Assembly: GCA_009380005.1 (NCBI GenBank)
Contig: WHSQ01000002.1
Span: 40,007-81,653 of the forward strand
DNA from: Actinomycetota bacterium
GTDB taxonomy: Bacteria > Actinomycetota > CADDZG01 > WHSQ01
Direction: 5' to 3'
Length of the DNA: 41,647 nucleotides
A program made the translations under genes and the position numbers. Under the pieces are notes generated by a model, which was not told the origin of the DNA, made no database searches, and worked only from the letters and a program-made list of their open reading frames with translations. Below, piece after piece: positions 9,492-17,173 of the stretch; positions within the stretch are counted from its first letter, which is position 1, and every line of letters starts with the position of its first letter.

Positions 9492-11161
9492 CCGCTTCGG
9501 ACGGAGGGGGTGACGGCACGCGGTGCCGCAGCGCTGCCGAGCGGGAGGCCGCGCTCCTCCTCGAGCTTCGCCCGGTACGAGGCGATCTGGGCGCGCACTT
9601 CGGCTCGATCCCAGCCCAGCTCGGCCCCCATGATCTCCGCTGCGGCCGACCCGGGGCCCATGCCGCCCGCGGGATCGACCAAGGCGAGCCGAGTGCGCCG
9701 CGCCAGCACGTCCTCGAGATCCACCGCCATCTCCTGGCGAGCCGCGTAGATCGCCTCCACGGCCAGGGGCGCGTGACCGGGGGACATCGGCTGGGTCAGC
9801 CCTTCCGTCGCGGCCAGGTCCAACACGTCCAGCGCGCGGTCTCCGTAGCACCGCACGAGGTTGGCAGCCACCGACGCTTCCATCCCCATCCGTCTCGCGC
9901 GCGCGGTCGCCGGATCGAGAACGCCTTTGAGGCGGGAGCAACCGAGCTTGATCCATCTGGTCTTCGAGTCCTCGCGGATATCCAGGTCCGAAGCGATCTT
10001 GTCCACCGCCTCGGTGGACATGCGTCGATAGGTCGTCAGCTTGCCGCCGGTCACGCCGTAGACCCCCGGCCCCATCTCGTAGACCCGGTGCCGGCGCGAA
10101 AGGTCCGCGGTCTCCCCGTGTTTCCCCGCGATGAGGGGACGCAGGCCCGCGAAGGCGCCGCAGATGTCGGCCTCCGTCAGTCCCAGGCCGAAGCTCGCGT
10201 TGAGAGACTCGATGCAGTAGGCGCGATCCTCCGGCTCCACCGGTGGTGCATCGATATCGCCTTCGTACTGGGTATCGGTCGTTCCCACCAACACGGAGCC
10301 GAGCCACGGGATGACGAACAGCATCCGGCGCCGCGCGACGTCGGGGATGAAGACGCCCGCCTCGCCCAGCGGGATGGAGTCACGGCTGAACACGAGGTGG
10401 ATCCCCTTCGAGGGGCGGAGCGCCAGGTTGACGTCGGCATGGGCGAGATGTTCGACCTGATCGGTCCACACGCCGGCGGCAACCAGAACCCGGCGAGCGT
10501 GCACGAACATGTCGTATCCCGTCACCTCGTCACGAACCTTCACCTCCACCCGCTCCTCGTCCGGTGCGATCCCCACGACGCCCGCGTGATTGACCACGAC
10601 CGCGCCCAGGCGAACGGCCTGGATCAGGTTCTCCATGACGAGCCGCACGTCGTCCGTCTTGGAGTCGTAGAAGGTGAAACCGCCTCGGACCTTGCCGCGC
10701 GGCAGGGGTGGAACCAGCTCTTCCGTCTCGTCACGGTCCAGGTAGCGATGGAACTTGGAGTTCCTGAAGTTGGAGAGCGCGTCGTACGCCCACAGGCCGA
10801 CGCCGAACTGGGCACGGCGCAGTCGACTCGTCACGGGGATTACGAAAGGCACCGGCTGCACGAGGTGCGGCGCCAACCTACCGAGGACCTGTCGTTCGAG
10901 CGACGCCTCCCGCACGAGCCCGAATTCCCGCTGTTCCAGGTAGCGGAGACCGCCATGGATGAGCTTCGAGGACTTGCTCGATGTGCCCGAGGCGAGGTCG
11001 GCGCGCTCGACCAAACCCACGCTCATCCCGCGAGAGGCTGCATCCAACGCCGCGCCCGCACCCGTGATCCCTCCGCCGACCACGAGGAGGTCCAGGGGCT
11101 CGGCCCGGGTCGCAGCGAGGCGTTCGAGTGCCTGCTCGCGCCCGCCCAGGCCACCCCTCAC
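9488..11161 (-). CDS. glpD: FAD-dependent glycerol-3-phosphate dehydrogenase
   Basis: GlpD oxidises sn-glycerol 3-phosphate to dihydroxyacetone phosphate at the membrane and passes electrons to quinones. The 557-residue product opens with the dinucleotide fold LLVVGGGITGAGAALDAASRG (about 25-45) and the GlpD signature SGTSSKSSKLIHGGLRYLE. A FAD-domain C-terminal motif, GVYGVTGGKLTTYRRM, lies near 372-387, and a helical C-terminal domain follows. GTG 11161 is chosen because it overlaps the upstream stop as GTGA and gives the right N-terminus. The product dihydroxyacetone phosphate is the backbone precursor for the AGPS pathway on the other strand. Confidence 0.93.
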   Translation of the reverse strand: MRGGLGGREQALERLAATRAEPLDLLVVGGGITGAGAALDAASRGMSVGLVERADLASGTSSKSSKLIHGGLRYLEQREFGLVREASLERQVLGRLAPHLVQPVPFVIPVTSRLRRAQFGVGLWAYDALSNFRNSKFHRYLDRDETEELVPPLPRGKVRGGFTFYDSKTDDVRLVMENLIQAVRLGAVVVNHAGVVGIAPDEERVEVKVRDEVTGYDMFVHARRVLVAAGVWTDQVEHLAHADVNLALRPSKGIHLVFSRDSIPLGEAGVFIPDVARRRMLFVIPWLGSVLVGTTDTQYEGDIDAPPVEPEDRAYCIESLNASFGLGLTEADICGAFAGLRPLIAGKHGETADLSRRHRVYEMGPGVYGVTGGKLTTYRRMSTEAVDKIASDLDIREDSKTRWIKLGCSRLKGVLDPATARARRMGMEASVAANLVRCYGDRALDVLDLAATEGLTQPMSPGHAPLAVEAIYAARQEMAVDLEDVLARRTRLALVDPAGGMGPGSAAAEIMGAELGWDRAEVRAQIASYRAKLEEERGLPLGSAAAPRAVTPSVRSG

Positions 11162-11457
11162 GACAATAGCCCCACGGCCCAGCGCACGACCGTCACAGCA
11201 CCGACGACCAGGAAGAGACCCCCGAACAACACGACCGGCCCCATCCACCAGTCCGTCTGACGCGCCAGCGGGTCGGGATCGGATTCGGTCTCGCGCCTGA
11301 CGACCAGCTGGGGCCCGCCCGGCTGAGCGAAGTGCAGATGCTCGCGCTTGCCCTCGACGACGTCGGCCAGACCCTCGAGCAGGTCGACCAGCTCGGCGTC
11401 GTCGACCGTCACCGTCGTCTCCGGGAGCGGTTCGCCACGACGATCCTCGATCTTCAT
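11158..11457 (-). CDS. Small membrane protein of unknown function
   Basis: A 99-residue protein I cannot assign to a family. Residues 1-60 are polar and acidic, with a likely helix around TVDDAELVDLLEGLADVVEG; residues 72-98 (WMGPVVLFGGLFLVVGAVTVVRWAVG) form one C-terminal transmembrane helix. ATG 11457 is supported by an AGGAGAAGAG ribosome site a few bases upstream (read on the minus strand). The frame stays open further upstream but has no better start. It is the first gene of the operon with glpD and overlaps glpD by four bases, so it could anchor or regulate GlpD at the membrane. That is inference from position only. Confidence 0.75.
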   Translation of the reverse strand: MKIEDRRGEPLPETTVTVDDAELVDLLEGLADVVEGKREHLHFAQPGGPQLVVRRETESDPDPLARQTDWWMGPVVLFGGLFLVVGAVTVVRWAVGLLS

Positions 11458-11504
11458 GTCTCTTCTCCTAGCCGTTGCCAACGTCCACGCTATCCTCCCG
11501 CGAT

Positions 11505-12653
11505 ATGCCCGCCGACCTTCGGTTGCTGGATGAGGACCAGCGTGCCCTGGTCGGGCTCGTACGCGAATTCGCCCAGGCCGAAGCGGCGCCCGCCGCGGCC
11601 GGCTACGAGGCGCGGTCGGAGGACCCGGCACCCCTGTACGTCAAGCTCGCCGAGCTCGGCCTCACCGGACTGCCCTTCCCCGAAGGATCGGGAGGCGGTG
11701 GGCAACCCTATGGGTCCTATCTGTTGGTGATCGAGGAGCTGGCGGCCGCTTACGTAGCCCTCGCCGTGGGACTCTCGGTCCACACGCTGTGTGCTTTCGC
11801 GACGGATGAGTTCGGAAGCGAGGCGCAGAAGAAAGAGGTCCTGGAGAAGCTCACGGCGGGGGAGTGGTTCGGCGCGTATGCACTGTCGGAGCCGTCTTCG
11901 GGTTCCGACGCCGTGGCGCTGACGACCAAGGCCGAGCGTGTGGGAGACGGCTACCGGCTCACGGGGAGCAAAGTCTTCTGCACGAGAGGAGCCGAGGCCG
12001 ACGTCGTCCTTCTCATGGCGCGCACCGGGGGTCCGGGCGCCGGCGGGATCTCAGCGTTCCTGGTGGAGAAGGGGACCGTGGGTTTCTCGGGCAGCAAGAA
12101 GGAGGACAAGATGGGCTGGCGTTCTTCGCCCACGTGGATGCTCACGCTCGACGATGCGCACGTCCCCGAGACGCGCAGGCTCAGCGACGAGGGCATCGGC
12201 TTCCGGATCGCTCTTGCGTCGCTCGACTCCGGCCGCCTGGGCATCGCCGCATGTGGGATCGGCGTGGCTCAGGCGGCGTTCGATGCCGCCTTGAAGTTCA
12301 CGTCCGAACGCGAACAGTTCGGCCACCCGGTCAACCAGAACGAAGGCATCCAGTTCATGATCGCCGACATGTCGACACAGATCGAGGCGGGCCGTCGCCT
12401 GTACCGGCACGCGGCGGCGCTGCGCGATGCGGGTCAGGACTACGCCCTCCAAGCGGCGCAGGCCAAGCTGTTCGGCACCGATATCGCCATGAAGGTGGCC
12501 ACCGATGCGGTGCAGCTGCACGGAGGCTACGGCTACATCACCGAGTACCCGGTCGAGCGCTACATGCGCGAGGCGAAGGCGCTCCAGATCGTCGAAGGCA
12601 CCAACCAGATCCAGCGCTTCGTGATCGGCCGCAAACTCACGGGCGGCAGCTAG
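11505..12653 (+). CDS. Acyl-CoA dehydrogenase (short-chain type)
   Basis: The 382-residue product is an FAD enzyme that introduces the alpha-beta double bond in acyl-CoA, passing electrons to ETF. Conserved family segments are visible: YALSEPSSGSDAVAL (about 124-138), the beta-domain MGWRSSPT near 203-210, SEREQFGHPV near 267-276, and the C-terminal signature VEGTNQIQ with the candidate catalytic base Glu364. LHGGYGYITEYPVERYMREAK precedes it. ATG 11505 is taken over an upstream in-frame ATG at 11475, because it gives the normal N-terminus and leaves a 47-base divergent spacer to the operon at 11457. Substrate specificity is not clear. Next to lysine fermentation genes, a butyryl-CoA or crotonyl-CoA role is possible. 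Confidence 0.93.
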   Translation: MPADLRLLDEDQRALVGLVREFAQAEAAPAAAGYEARSEDPAPLYVKLAELGLTGLPFPEGSGGGGQPYGSYLLVIEELAAAYVALAVGLSVHTLCAFATDEFGSEAQKKEVLEKLTAGEWFGAYALSEPSSGSDAVALTTKAERVGDGYRLTGSKVFCTRGAEADVVLLMARTGGPGAGGISAFLVEKGTVGFSGSKKEDKMGWRSSPTWMLTLDDAHVPETRRLSDEGIGFRIALASLDSGRLGIAACGIGVAQAAFDAALKFTSEREQFGHPVNQNEGIQFMIADMSTQIEAGRRLYRHAAALRDAGQDYALQAAQAKLFGTDIAMKVATDAVQLHGGYGYITEYPVERYMREAKALQIVEGTNQIQRFVIGRKLTGGS

Positions 12654-12712
12654 GTGTCTCTCTACGCTTAGACGGTGTCACTCACGGTGCTCGGCGCCGC
12701 CGTTTCTCGCCG

Positions 12713-13153
12713 CTAGGGCTCCGGGAGAGGCCGTCGCTCGAAGGGCGTGGAGAGGACGATCGTCGAGCGGGTGATCACGTCCAGCTTCGCCCTCAGGGCG
12801 TCGAGCAGCTCCTCCAGGTCCTTCGTCGTGGGGGCCCTGACCACGAGGACGTAGGAGTTGTCGCCGGCCACCGAGTAGCAGGACTCGACGAGAGGGAACT
12901 CGGCCACCCGGGAGGGGATGTCGGCCGGCGAGCTCGCGCGCAGCGCCAGGCTCACGAAAGCGGTGATCGGATACCCGCTCTCGGCGAGGTCGAGGTCGGC
13001 CCGGTAGCCGCGGATCACGCCCGCCTTCTCCAGCTTGCGGACCCGGTCGTGGACCGAGGACGCGGCGAGCCCGACGCGGTGGCCGATCTCGGCATAGGTG
13101 AGACGGTCGTCTTGGTCCAGTAGGCGTATGATCTTCCGGTCCCGGGCATCCAT
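12713..13153 (-). CDS. Lrp/AsnC-family transcriptional regulator
   Basis: A 146-residue feast/famine regulator. The N-terminal winged helix-turn-helix runs from DARDRKIIRLL through YAEIGHRVGLAASSVHDRVRKLEKAGVI (about 19-46), and a RAM ligand-binding/oligomerisation domain follows to the C-terminus. Two in-frame ATGs exist. The one at 13153 has GGAAGG nine bases upstream, whereas the one at 13162 has no spacing from that site, so 13153 is preferred. It is divergent from kamA with a 90-base spacer, the usual arrangement for a local amino-acid-responsive regulator. Lysine or a pathway intermediate is the obvious effector candidate (inference). Confidence 0.92.
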   Translation of the reverse strand: MDARDRKIIRLLDQDDRLTYAEIGHRVGLAASSVHDRVRKLEKAGVIRGYRADLDLAESGYPITAFVSLALRASSPADIPSRVAEFPLVESCYSVAGDNSYVLVVRAPTTKDLEELLDALRAKLDVITRSTIVLSTPFERRPLPEP

Positions 13154-13177
13154 ACCGAACATCCTTCCGTAAGTGCC

Positions 13178-13195
13178 GGGTATTGTCTAATATCC
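13178..13195. promoter_or_regulatory. Candidate operator palindrome between the Lrp gene and kamA
   Basis: The divergent spacer is markedly AT-richer than its surroundings and holds an imperfect inverted repeat, GGGTATT-GTCT-AATATCC, with six of seven arm positions matching. Lrp/AsnC proteins bind degenerate palindromes of about this size near their own promoters. The element also contains TAATAT (13188-13193), which could be a -10 box for kamA, though no good -35 is seen. Binding is untested. Confidence 0.45.
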
Positions 13196-13243
13196 TTGGG
13201 TAAGCAAGCCATCGCGCCCACGCGTCCGGAGGGAGGGCATCCC

Positions 13244-14635
13244 ATGGCGGTGACGCCTGCAGAGCTGTTCCATCGCACGCCGCACGCCGCGGCGGCGCCC
13301 CAGCCCTATCGCTATCCGCCGGAGCGGCCCTTCGTCGAGCCCGACTGGGCACGTCTGTCGGGCTACCAAGACGTGAGCGAGGCCGAATGGCGCAACGCTA
13401 AGTGGCAGCGCCAGCACACGGTCAAGAACCTCGATCAGCTCGTCAAGGTCTACGGCGAGTTGATCCCGGCCGACCTCGTGGATTCCATCCGCCGGGACCA
13501 GGCCGAGCGGGCGACGATGTCGATGCTGATCCCGCCCCAGATGATCAACACGATGGACGAGACGGATCTGTGGAACGATCCCATCCGCCGCTACATGATC
13601 CCCGCCTTCGCGGACCGGGACCCGGAATGGCCGAGCCACCCGCTGGCCGAGCGCGACTCGTTGCACGAGGCGGATATGTGGGCGGTCGAGGGACTGACGC
13701 ACCGTTATCCCACGAAGGTGTTGGCCGAGCTCCTCAGCACCTGTCCCCAGTACTGCGGTCACTGCACGCGGATGGACCTCGTCGGCAACAACGTCCCCCA
13801 GTTCATGAAGTACCGCTTCGAGCTGAAGCAGAAGGAACGCTACGCGGCGATCCTCGACTACCTTCGAAAGACTCCGTCGGTACGCGACGTCGTCGTGTCC
13901 GGCGGGGATGTGGCGAACCTGCCCATCGCCCACCTCGAGGAGTTCATCCTCGCCCTGCTGGAGATCGAGAACATCCGCGACATCCGATTGGCGACGAAGG
14001 GCTTGATGGGGCTCCCACAGCACTTCCTCCAGGACGATGTCCTCGCCGGCATGGAACGGATCGCGGTCAAAGCGCTGGAACGCGACGTCGACATCGCGAT
14101 CCACGCGCACGTGAACCACGCCGCCTCGATCACTCCGCTTGTCGCCGAAGCGGTGAAGAAGCTGCTGGCGATGGGATTCCGGGACGTACGCAACCAGGGC
14201 GTCCTGTTGCGTGGTGTAAACGACTCCCAGACGGCTCTCCTGGACCTGTGCTTCACGCTGCTGGATAACGCGAAGGTGATGCCGTACTACTTCTACATGT
14301 GCGACATGATCCCGAACTCCGAGCACTGGCGCCTGTCGGTGAAGGAAGCCCAGGCACTCCAGCACTCGATCATGGGCTACCTTCCGGGCTTCGCGACCCC
14401 GCGTATCGTCTGCGACGTGCCGTACGTCGGGAAGCGGTGGGTTCACCAAGTAGAGGAGTACGACGAGGCACGCGGTATCTCGTACTGGACCAAGAACTAC
14501 CGGACCGGCATCGAGGCCGGCGATGCCGAGGCTCTAACGCGTCGCTACGAGTACTACGACCCCATCTACACCCTGCCTCCGGATGGACGCGAATACTGGC
14601 GGGACCGGGCGCGGCTCCGGACCGCGACGGCCTGA
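13244..14635 (+). CDS. kamA: L-lysine 2,3-aminomutase (radical SAM, PLP)
   Basis: KamA moves the alpha-amino group of L-lysine to C3, giving L-beta-lysine, using a 4Fe-4S cluster, SAM and PLP. The 463-residue product has the cluster motif CPQYCGHC (Cys167, Cys171, Cys174) after GLTHRYPTKVL, then VVVSGGDVANLP. Candidate substrate-binding Asp354 (YMCDM) and Asp391 match the two Asp residues that grip the lysine epsilon-amine in clostridial KamA. The PLP lysine is probably Lys397 in DVPYVGKRW, where clostridial enzymes have PGGGGK. ATG 13244 has a strong GGAGGGAGGG six bases upstream; an in-frame TTG at 13196 has no such site. First gene of the operon; four bases to kdd. About 45 residues longer than the clostridial enzyme. 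Confidence 0.9.
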   Translation: MAVTPAELFHRTPHAAAAPQPYRYPPERPFVEPDWARLSGYQDVSEAEWRNAKWQRQHTVKNLDQLVKVYGELIPADLVDSIRRDQAERATMSMLIPPQMINTMDETDLWNDPIRRYMIPAFADRDPEWPSHPLAERDSLHEADMWAVEGLTHRYPTKVLAELLSTCPQYCGHCTRMDLVGNNVPQFMKYRFELKQKERYAAILDYLRKTPSVRDVVVSGGDVANLPIAHLEEFILALLEIENIRDIRLATKGLMGLPQHFLQDDVLAGMERIAVKALERDVDIAIHAHVNHAASITPLVAEAVKKLLAMGFRDVRNQGVLLRGVNDSQTALLDLCFTLLDNAKVMPYYFYMCDMIPNSEHWRLSVKEAQALQHSIMGYLPGFATPRIVCDVPYVGKRWVHQVEEYDEARGISYWTKNYRTGIEAGDAEALTRRYEYYDPIYTLPPDGREYWRDRARLRTATA

Positions 14636-14639
14636 AGCC

Positions 14640-15644
14640 ATGAGCAAGCGCTTCGGCGTTCACCGCTCGGTCGAGCCGGCGGGCGCCCTCCCGCAGCAAG
14701 CTCGAGTCCTGGACGCAGTTGCCGCTCTGTCCGAGGGCGAGCTCGCGATAGACGTCGAGTACCTGAACATCGACTCGGCGTCGTGGCGTCAGCTCCGCGA
14801 CTCTTGCGGCGACGATCCGGTCGCGATGAGAGCCGCGATCCTCGACATCGTCGGGACCGCGGGGAAGATGCAGAACCCCGTGACGGGCTCCGGCGGGATG
14901 CTGGTCGGCCGCGTCGCCGAGTTGGGACCGGGTCGGAGCCGGCCGGCCGTGGGCACCCGTATCGCCACTCTCGTATCCCTGACCGTCACCCCCTTGGTCA
15001 TCGACGAGATCACGGCGCTCGATCCCGCATCGGAGAAGGTCCGCGTCCGAGGCCGGGCGACCCTGTTCGAGACGGGGATCTACGCGCCGGTGCCCGATGA
15101 CCTCGACGACGCGACCGTACTCGGGGTTCTGGACGTCGCCGGGGCGCCGGCGTGGATGGAGCGACTGGCGAAGCCCGGGATGGACGTCGTGATCCTCGGT
15201 GCCGGGGGCAAGTCCGGGATGCTCGCCGCAGCTCAAGCGGTGCGATCGGTGGGAGAGGGTGGCCGCGTGCTCGGCTTGTGCTGGCCCGAGGAAACGGTCG
15301 TCGCTGCTAAGGATGCGGGCGCGGAGGCGATCGCGGTCGACTGCACCGACGCGATGGCCGTGCACGCCATCGTCGACGGAGCCCTCGATGGGGGAGCGGA
15401 CCTCGTCTTCGTCTGCACCAACGTCCCGGGATGCGAGGGTGGCGCGATCCTCGCAGCCGCCGAGGATGGGACCGTGATCCTCTTCTCCATGGCGACGTCC
15501 TTCACCAGCGCCGCATTGACCGCGGAGGGCCTCGGCAAGTCGTGCACGATGTTGATCGGCAATGGATTCGTCCCCGGCCACGCCGAGCTCGCGCTCGATC
15601 TCGTCCGCTCCGACGACCGGTTGCGCGAGAGGTTCCGGTCATGA
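14640..15644 (+). CDS. kdd: L-erythro-3,5-diaminohexanoate dehydrogenase
   Basis: Kdd oxidatively deaminates 3,5-diaminohexanoate to 3-keto-5-aminohexanoate with NAD+. The 334-residue length fits the family. The Rossmann motif VVILGAGGKSGMLAAAQAVR lies near 183-202, and the segments FVCTNVPGCEGGAIL and TVILFSMATSFTSAAL follow. The N-terminal part (QARVLDAVAAL, VEYLNIDSASWRQL, GKMQNPVTGSGGML) matches what I recall of Kdd. ATG 14640 follows kamA by four bases, and the stop overlaps the amidohydrolase ATG as ATGA. Identity is strengthened by kamA, kamD, kamE and kal in the same operon; alone, the fold could be mistaken for a zinc-type alcohol dehydrogenase. Confidence 0.88.
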   Translation: MSKRFGVHRSVEPAGALPQQARVLDAVAALSEGELAIDVEYLNIDSASWRQLRDSCGDDPVAMRAAILDIVGTAGKMQNPVTGSGGMLVGRVAELGPGRSRPAVGTRIATLVSLTVTPLVIDEITALDPASEKVRVRGRATLFETGIYAPVPDDLDDATVLGVLDVAGAPAWMERLAKPGMDVVILGAGGKSGMLAAAQAVRSVGEGGRVLGLCWPEETVVAAKDAGAEAIAVDCTDAMAVHAIVDGALDGGADLVFVCTNVPGCEGGAILAAAEDGTVILFSMATSFTSAALTAEGLGKSCTMLIGNGFVPGHAELALDLVRSDDRLRERFRS

Positions 15645-17173
15645 CGACAACCATCTTCCACGGCGGCGCGATCCGGACCGGGGGTCGCGACGAGGCCTGC
15701 GACTGGGTGCTCGTGGACGACGACGTCATAGCGGCCCTGGGGACCGGGGATCGACCCACCGCCGATCGGACGGTCGATCTCGATGGCGGGGTGTTGATCC
15801 CAGCCCTGCGTGACGGACACGTCCATCTGCCGGCGACGGGCCTCTACGCGTCGGGGATGGACTTCCGTGACGAGGGTTCCAGCGCGGCGATCGTCGCCGC
15901 GTTCCGCGAGCGTGCCCGAACCGGAGAGATCCTGTTCGGGGGGAACTTCGAAGAGCTCGACGCTCCCTTGGGGCGTCACGAGCTCGATGCTGCGGTCGGC
16001 GACCGCCCCGCCCTCCTCGCCCGTGCCGACATGCACTCCTGCATCGTCTCCTCGGCCCTCTTGAACACCCTCGCGCTGGACGATGTCGAGGGCGTCGATC
16101 GTGATGGCGACTCCAGGCCAACAGGCTTCCTCCGCGAGCAGGCCGCGTCGGAGGCGTGGAAGTGGTTCGACGCGTCCCTGACCGCGGAGCAGCAACGCGA
16201 CGCCGTGCTGGCCGCCGTGGACATCGCATACTCGCGAGGCGTGGCCGAGGTCCACGAGATGTTCGTCGTCGAGTGGCGCGGGTGGGATTCCGCCGAGCGG
16301 TTCCTCGCGACGATCGGCGAGGTTGCCTTGAACGTGCCGGTTTACCTCGGAACGGACGAGGTCGATCGCGTTTACGAGCTGGGCTTCCGTCGTGTCGGGG
16401 GCGACTGGTTCCTGGACGGCTCCTTCGGCTCGCATACGGCATGGATGCGGGAGCGCTTCACCTCGCAGCCGCCGAGCGGGTCGTCGGAGACCGGTCTCTC
16501 GTACCGGACCGACGAACAGGTCCACGACCTCTTCCGACGGGCCCAGGAGAAGGGCATGCAGGTCGGCGTGCACGCGATCGGCGACGCGGCGATCGATCAG
16601 GCGATCCGGGCCTGGGGCCGGGTGGCGGAAGAGTTCGGCATCGAAGCCGTCAGGCGCTTCCGCCACCGCATCGAGCACTTCGAGTGCTCCGGTGACGAGA
16701 ACATCGAGGCCGCCGCGCATCTGGGTCTGGCCGCCAGCGTGCAGCCGGCGTTCGACGCCTTCTGGGGCGCAAGGGACGGTCTCTACAGCGAACGCATCGG
16801 CTGGGACCGCGCTCGTCTCATGAACCGGTTCAAGACGATGATCCGCGCCGGGATCACTCTCGGTGGGGGATCGGACTCGACCGTGACCCCGCTGGATCCG
16901 TTCCTGCAGATGGATGCGATGCGGCGTCATCACGTCGAAGAGGAACGCCTCGACGCGCACGCGGCGCTGTGGGTGATGACGCGCGGCGTCTCGCGGCTCG
17001 CGCCGACGGAGGGGAACCGGGGAGCGATCGAACGAGGCGCGTGGGCCGAGTTCGCCCTCGTGGATCGCGACCCGCTAACCGTGGAGGGCGACGACCTGTT
17101 GAAAGCGGAGGTCCTGGGGACGTGGGTCCAGGGCAAGCGTGCCTGGCCGAAGAACGAGGCGGAGACGGCATGA
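15641..17173 (+). CDS. YtcJ-like metal-dependent amidohydrolase inside the lysine operon
   Basis: A 510-residue amidohydrolase-superfamily protein of the YtcJ type. The N-terminal beta-sandwich is followed by the metal motif DGHVH (His60, His62). Then come the YtcJ hallmark WFLDGSFGSHTAWM near 264-277, GVHAIGDAAIDQAI near 309-322, a RHRIEHFECSGDENI His near 345, and the late metal Asp in GGGSDSTVTPLDPF (about 411). All the usual metal ligands appear present. Members hydrolyse C-N bonds of varied substrates; this one's substrate is unknown. It overlaps kdd (ATGA) and kamD (ATGA), so it is tightly co-translated with the lysine pathway, yet it is not part of the described pathway. No kce gene is found here. 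Confidence 0.85.
   Translation: MTTTIFHGGAIRTGGRDEACDWVLVDDDVIAALGTGDRPTADRTVDLDGGVLIPALRDGHVHLPATGLYASGMDFRDEGSSAAIVAAFRERARTGEILFGGNFEELDAPLGRHELDAAVGDRPALLARADMHSCIVSSALLNTLALDDVEGVDRDGDSRPTGFLREQAASEAWKWFDASLTAEQQRDAVLAAVDIAYSRGVAEVHEMFVVEWRGWDSAERFLATIGEVALNVPVYLGTDEVDRVYELGFRRVGGDWFLDGSFGSHTAWMRERFTSQPPSGSSETGLSYRTDEQVHDLFRRAQEKGMQVGVHAIGDAAIDQAIRAWGRVAEEFGIEAVRRFRHRIEHFECSGDENIEAAAHLGLAASVQPAFDAFWGARDGLYSERIGWDRARLMNRFKTMIRAGITLGGGSDSTVTPLDPFLQMDAMRRHHVEEERLDAHAALWVMTRGVSRLAPTEGNRGAIERGAWAEFALVDRDPLTVEGDDLLKAEVLGTWVQGKRAWPKNEAETA

Noticed and set aside
13244-14635. EF-P beta-lysylation enzyme EpmB instead of KamA
   Set aside because: The protein is longer than EpmB, both lysine-binding Asp residues are present, and kdd, kamD, kamE and kal follow in the same operon.
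15233-16960. Long open frame antisense to kdd and the amidohydrolase
   Set aside because: High GC content creates long antisense frames; its codons mirror the real genes and no family motif is visible. The same applies to 4876-6174 (-) and the upstream extension of the hydrolase frame to 10307 (-).
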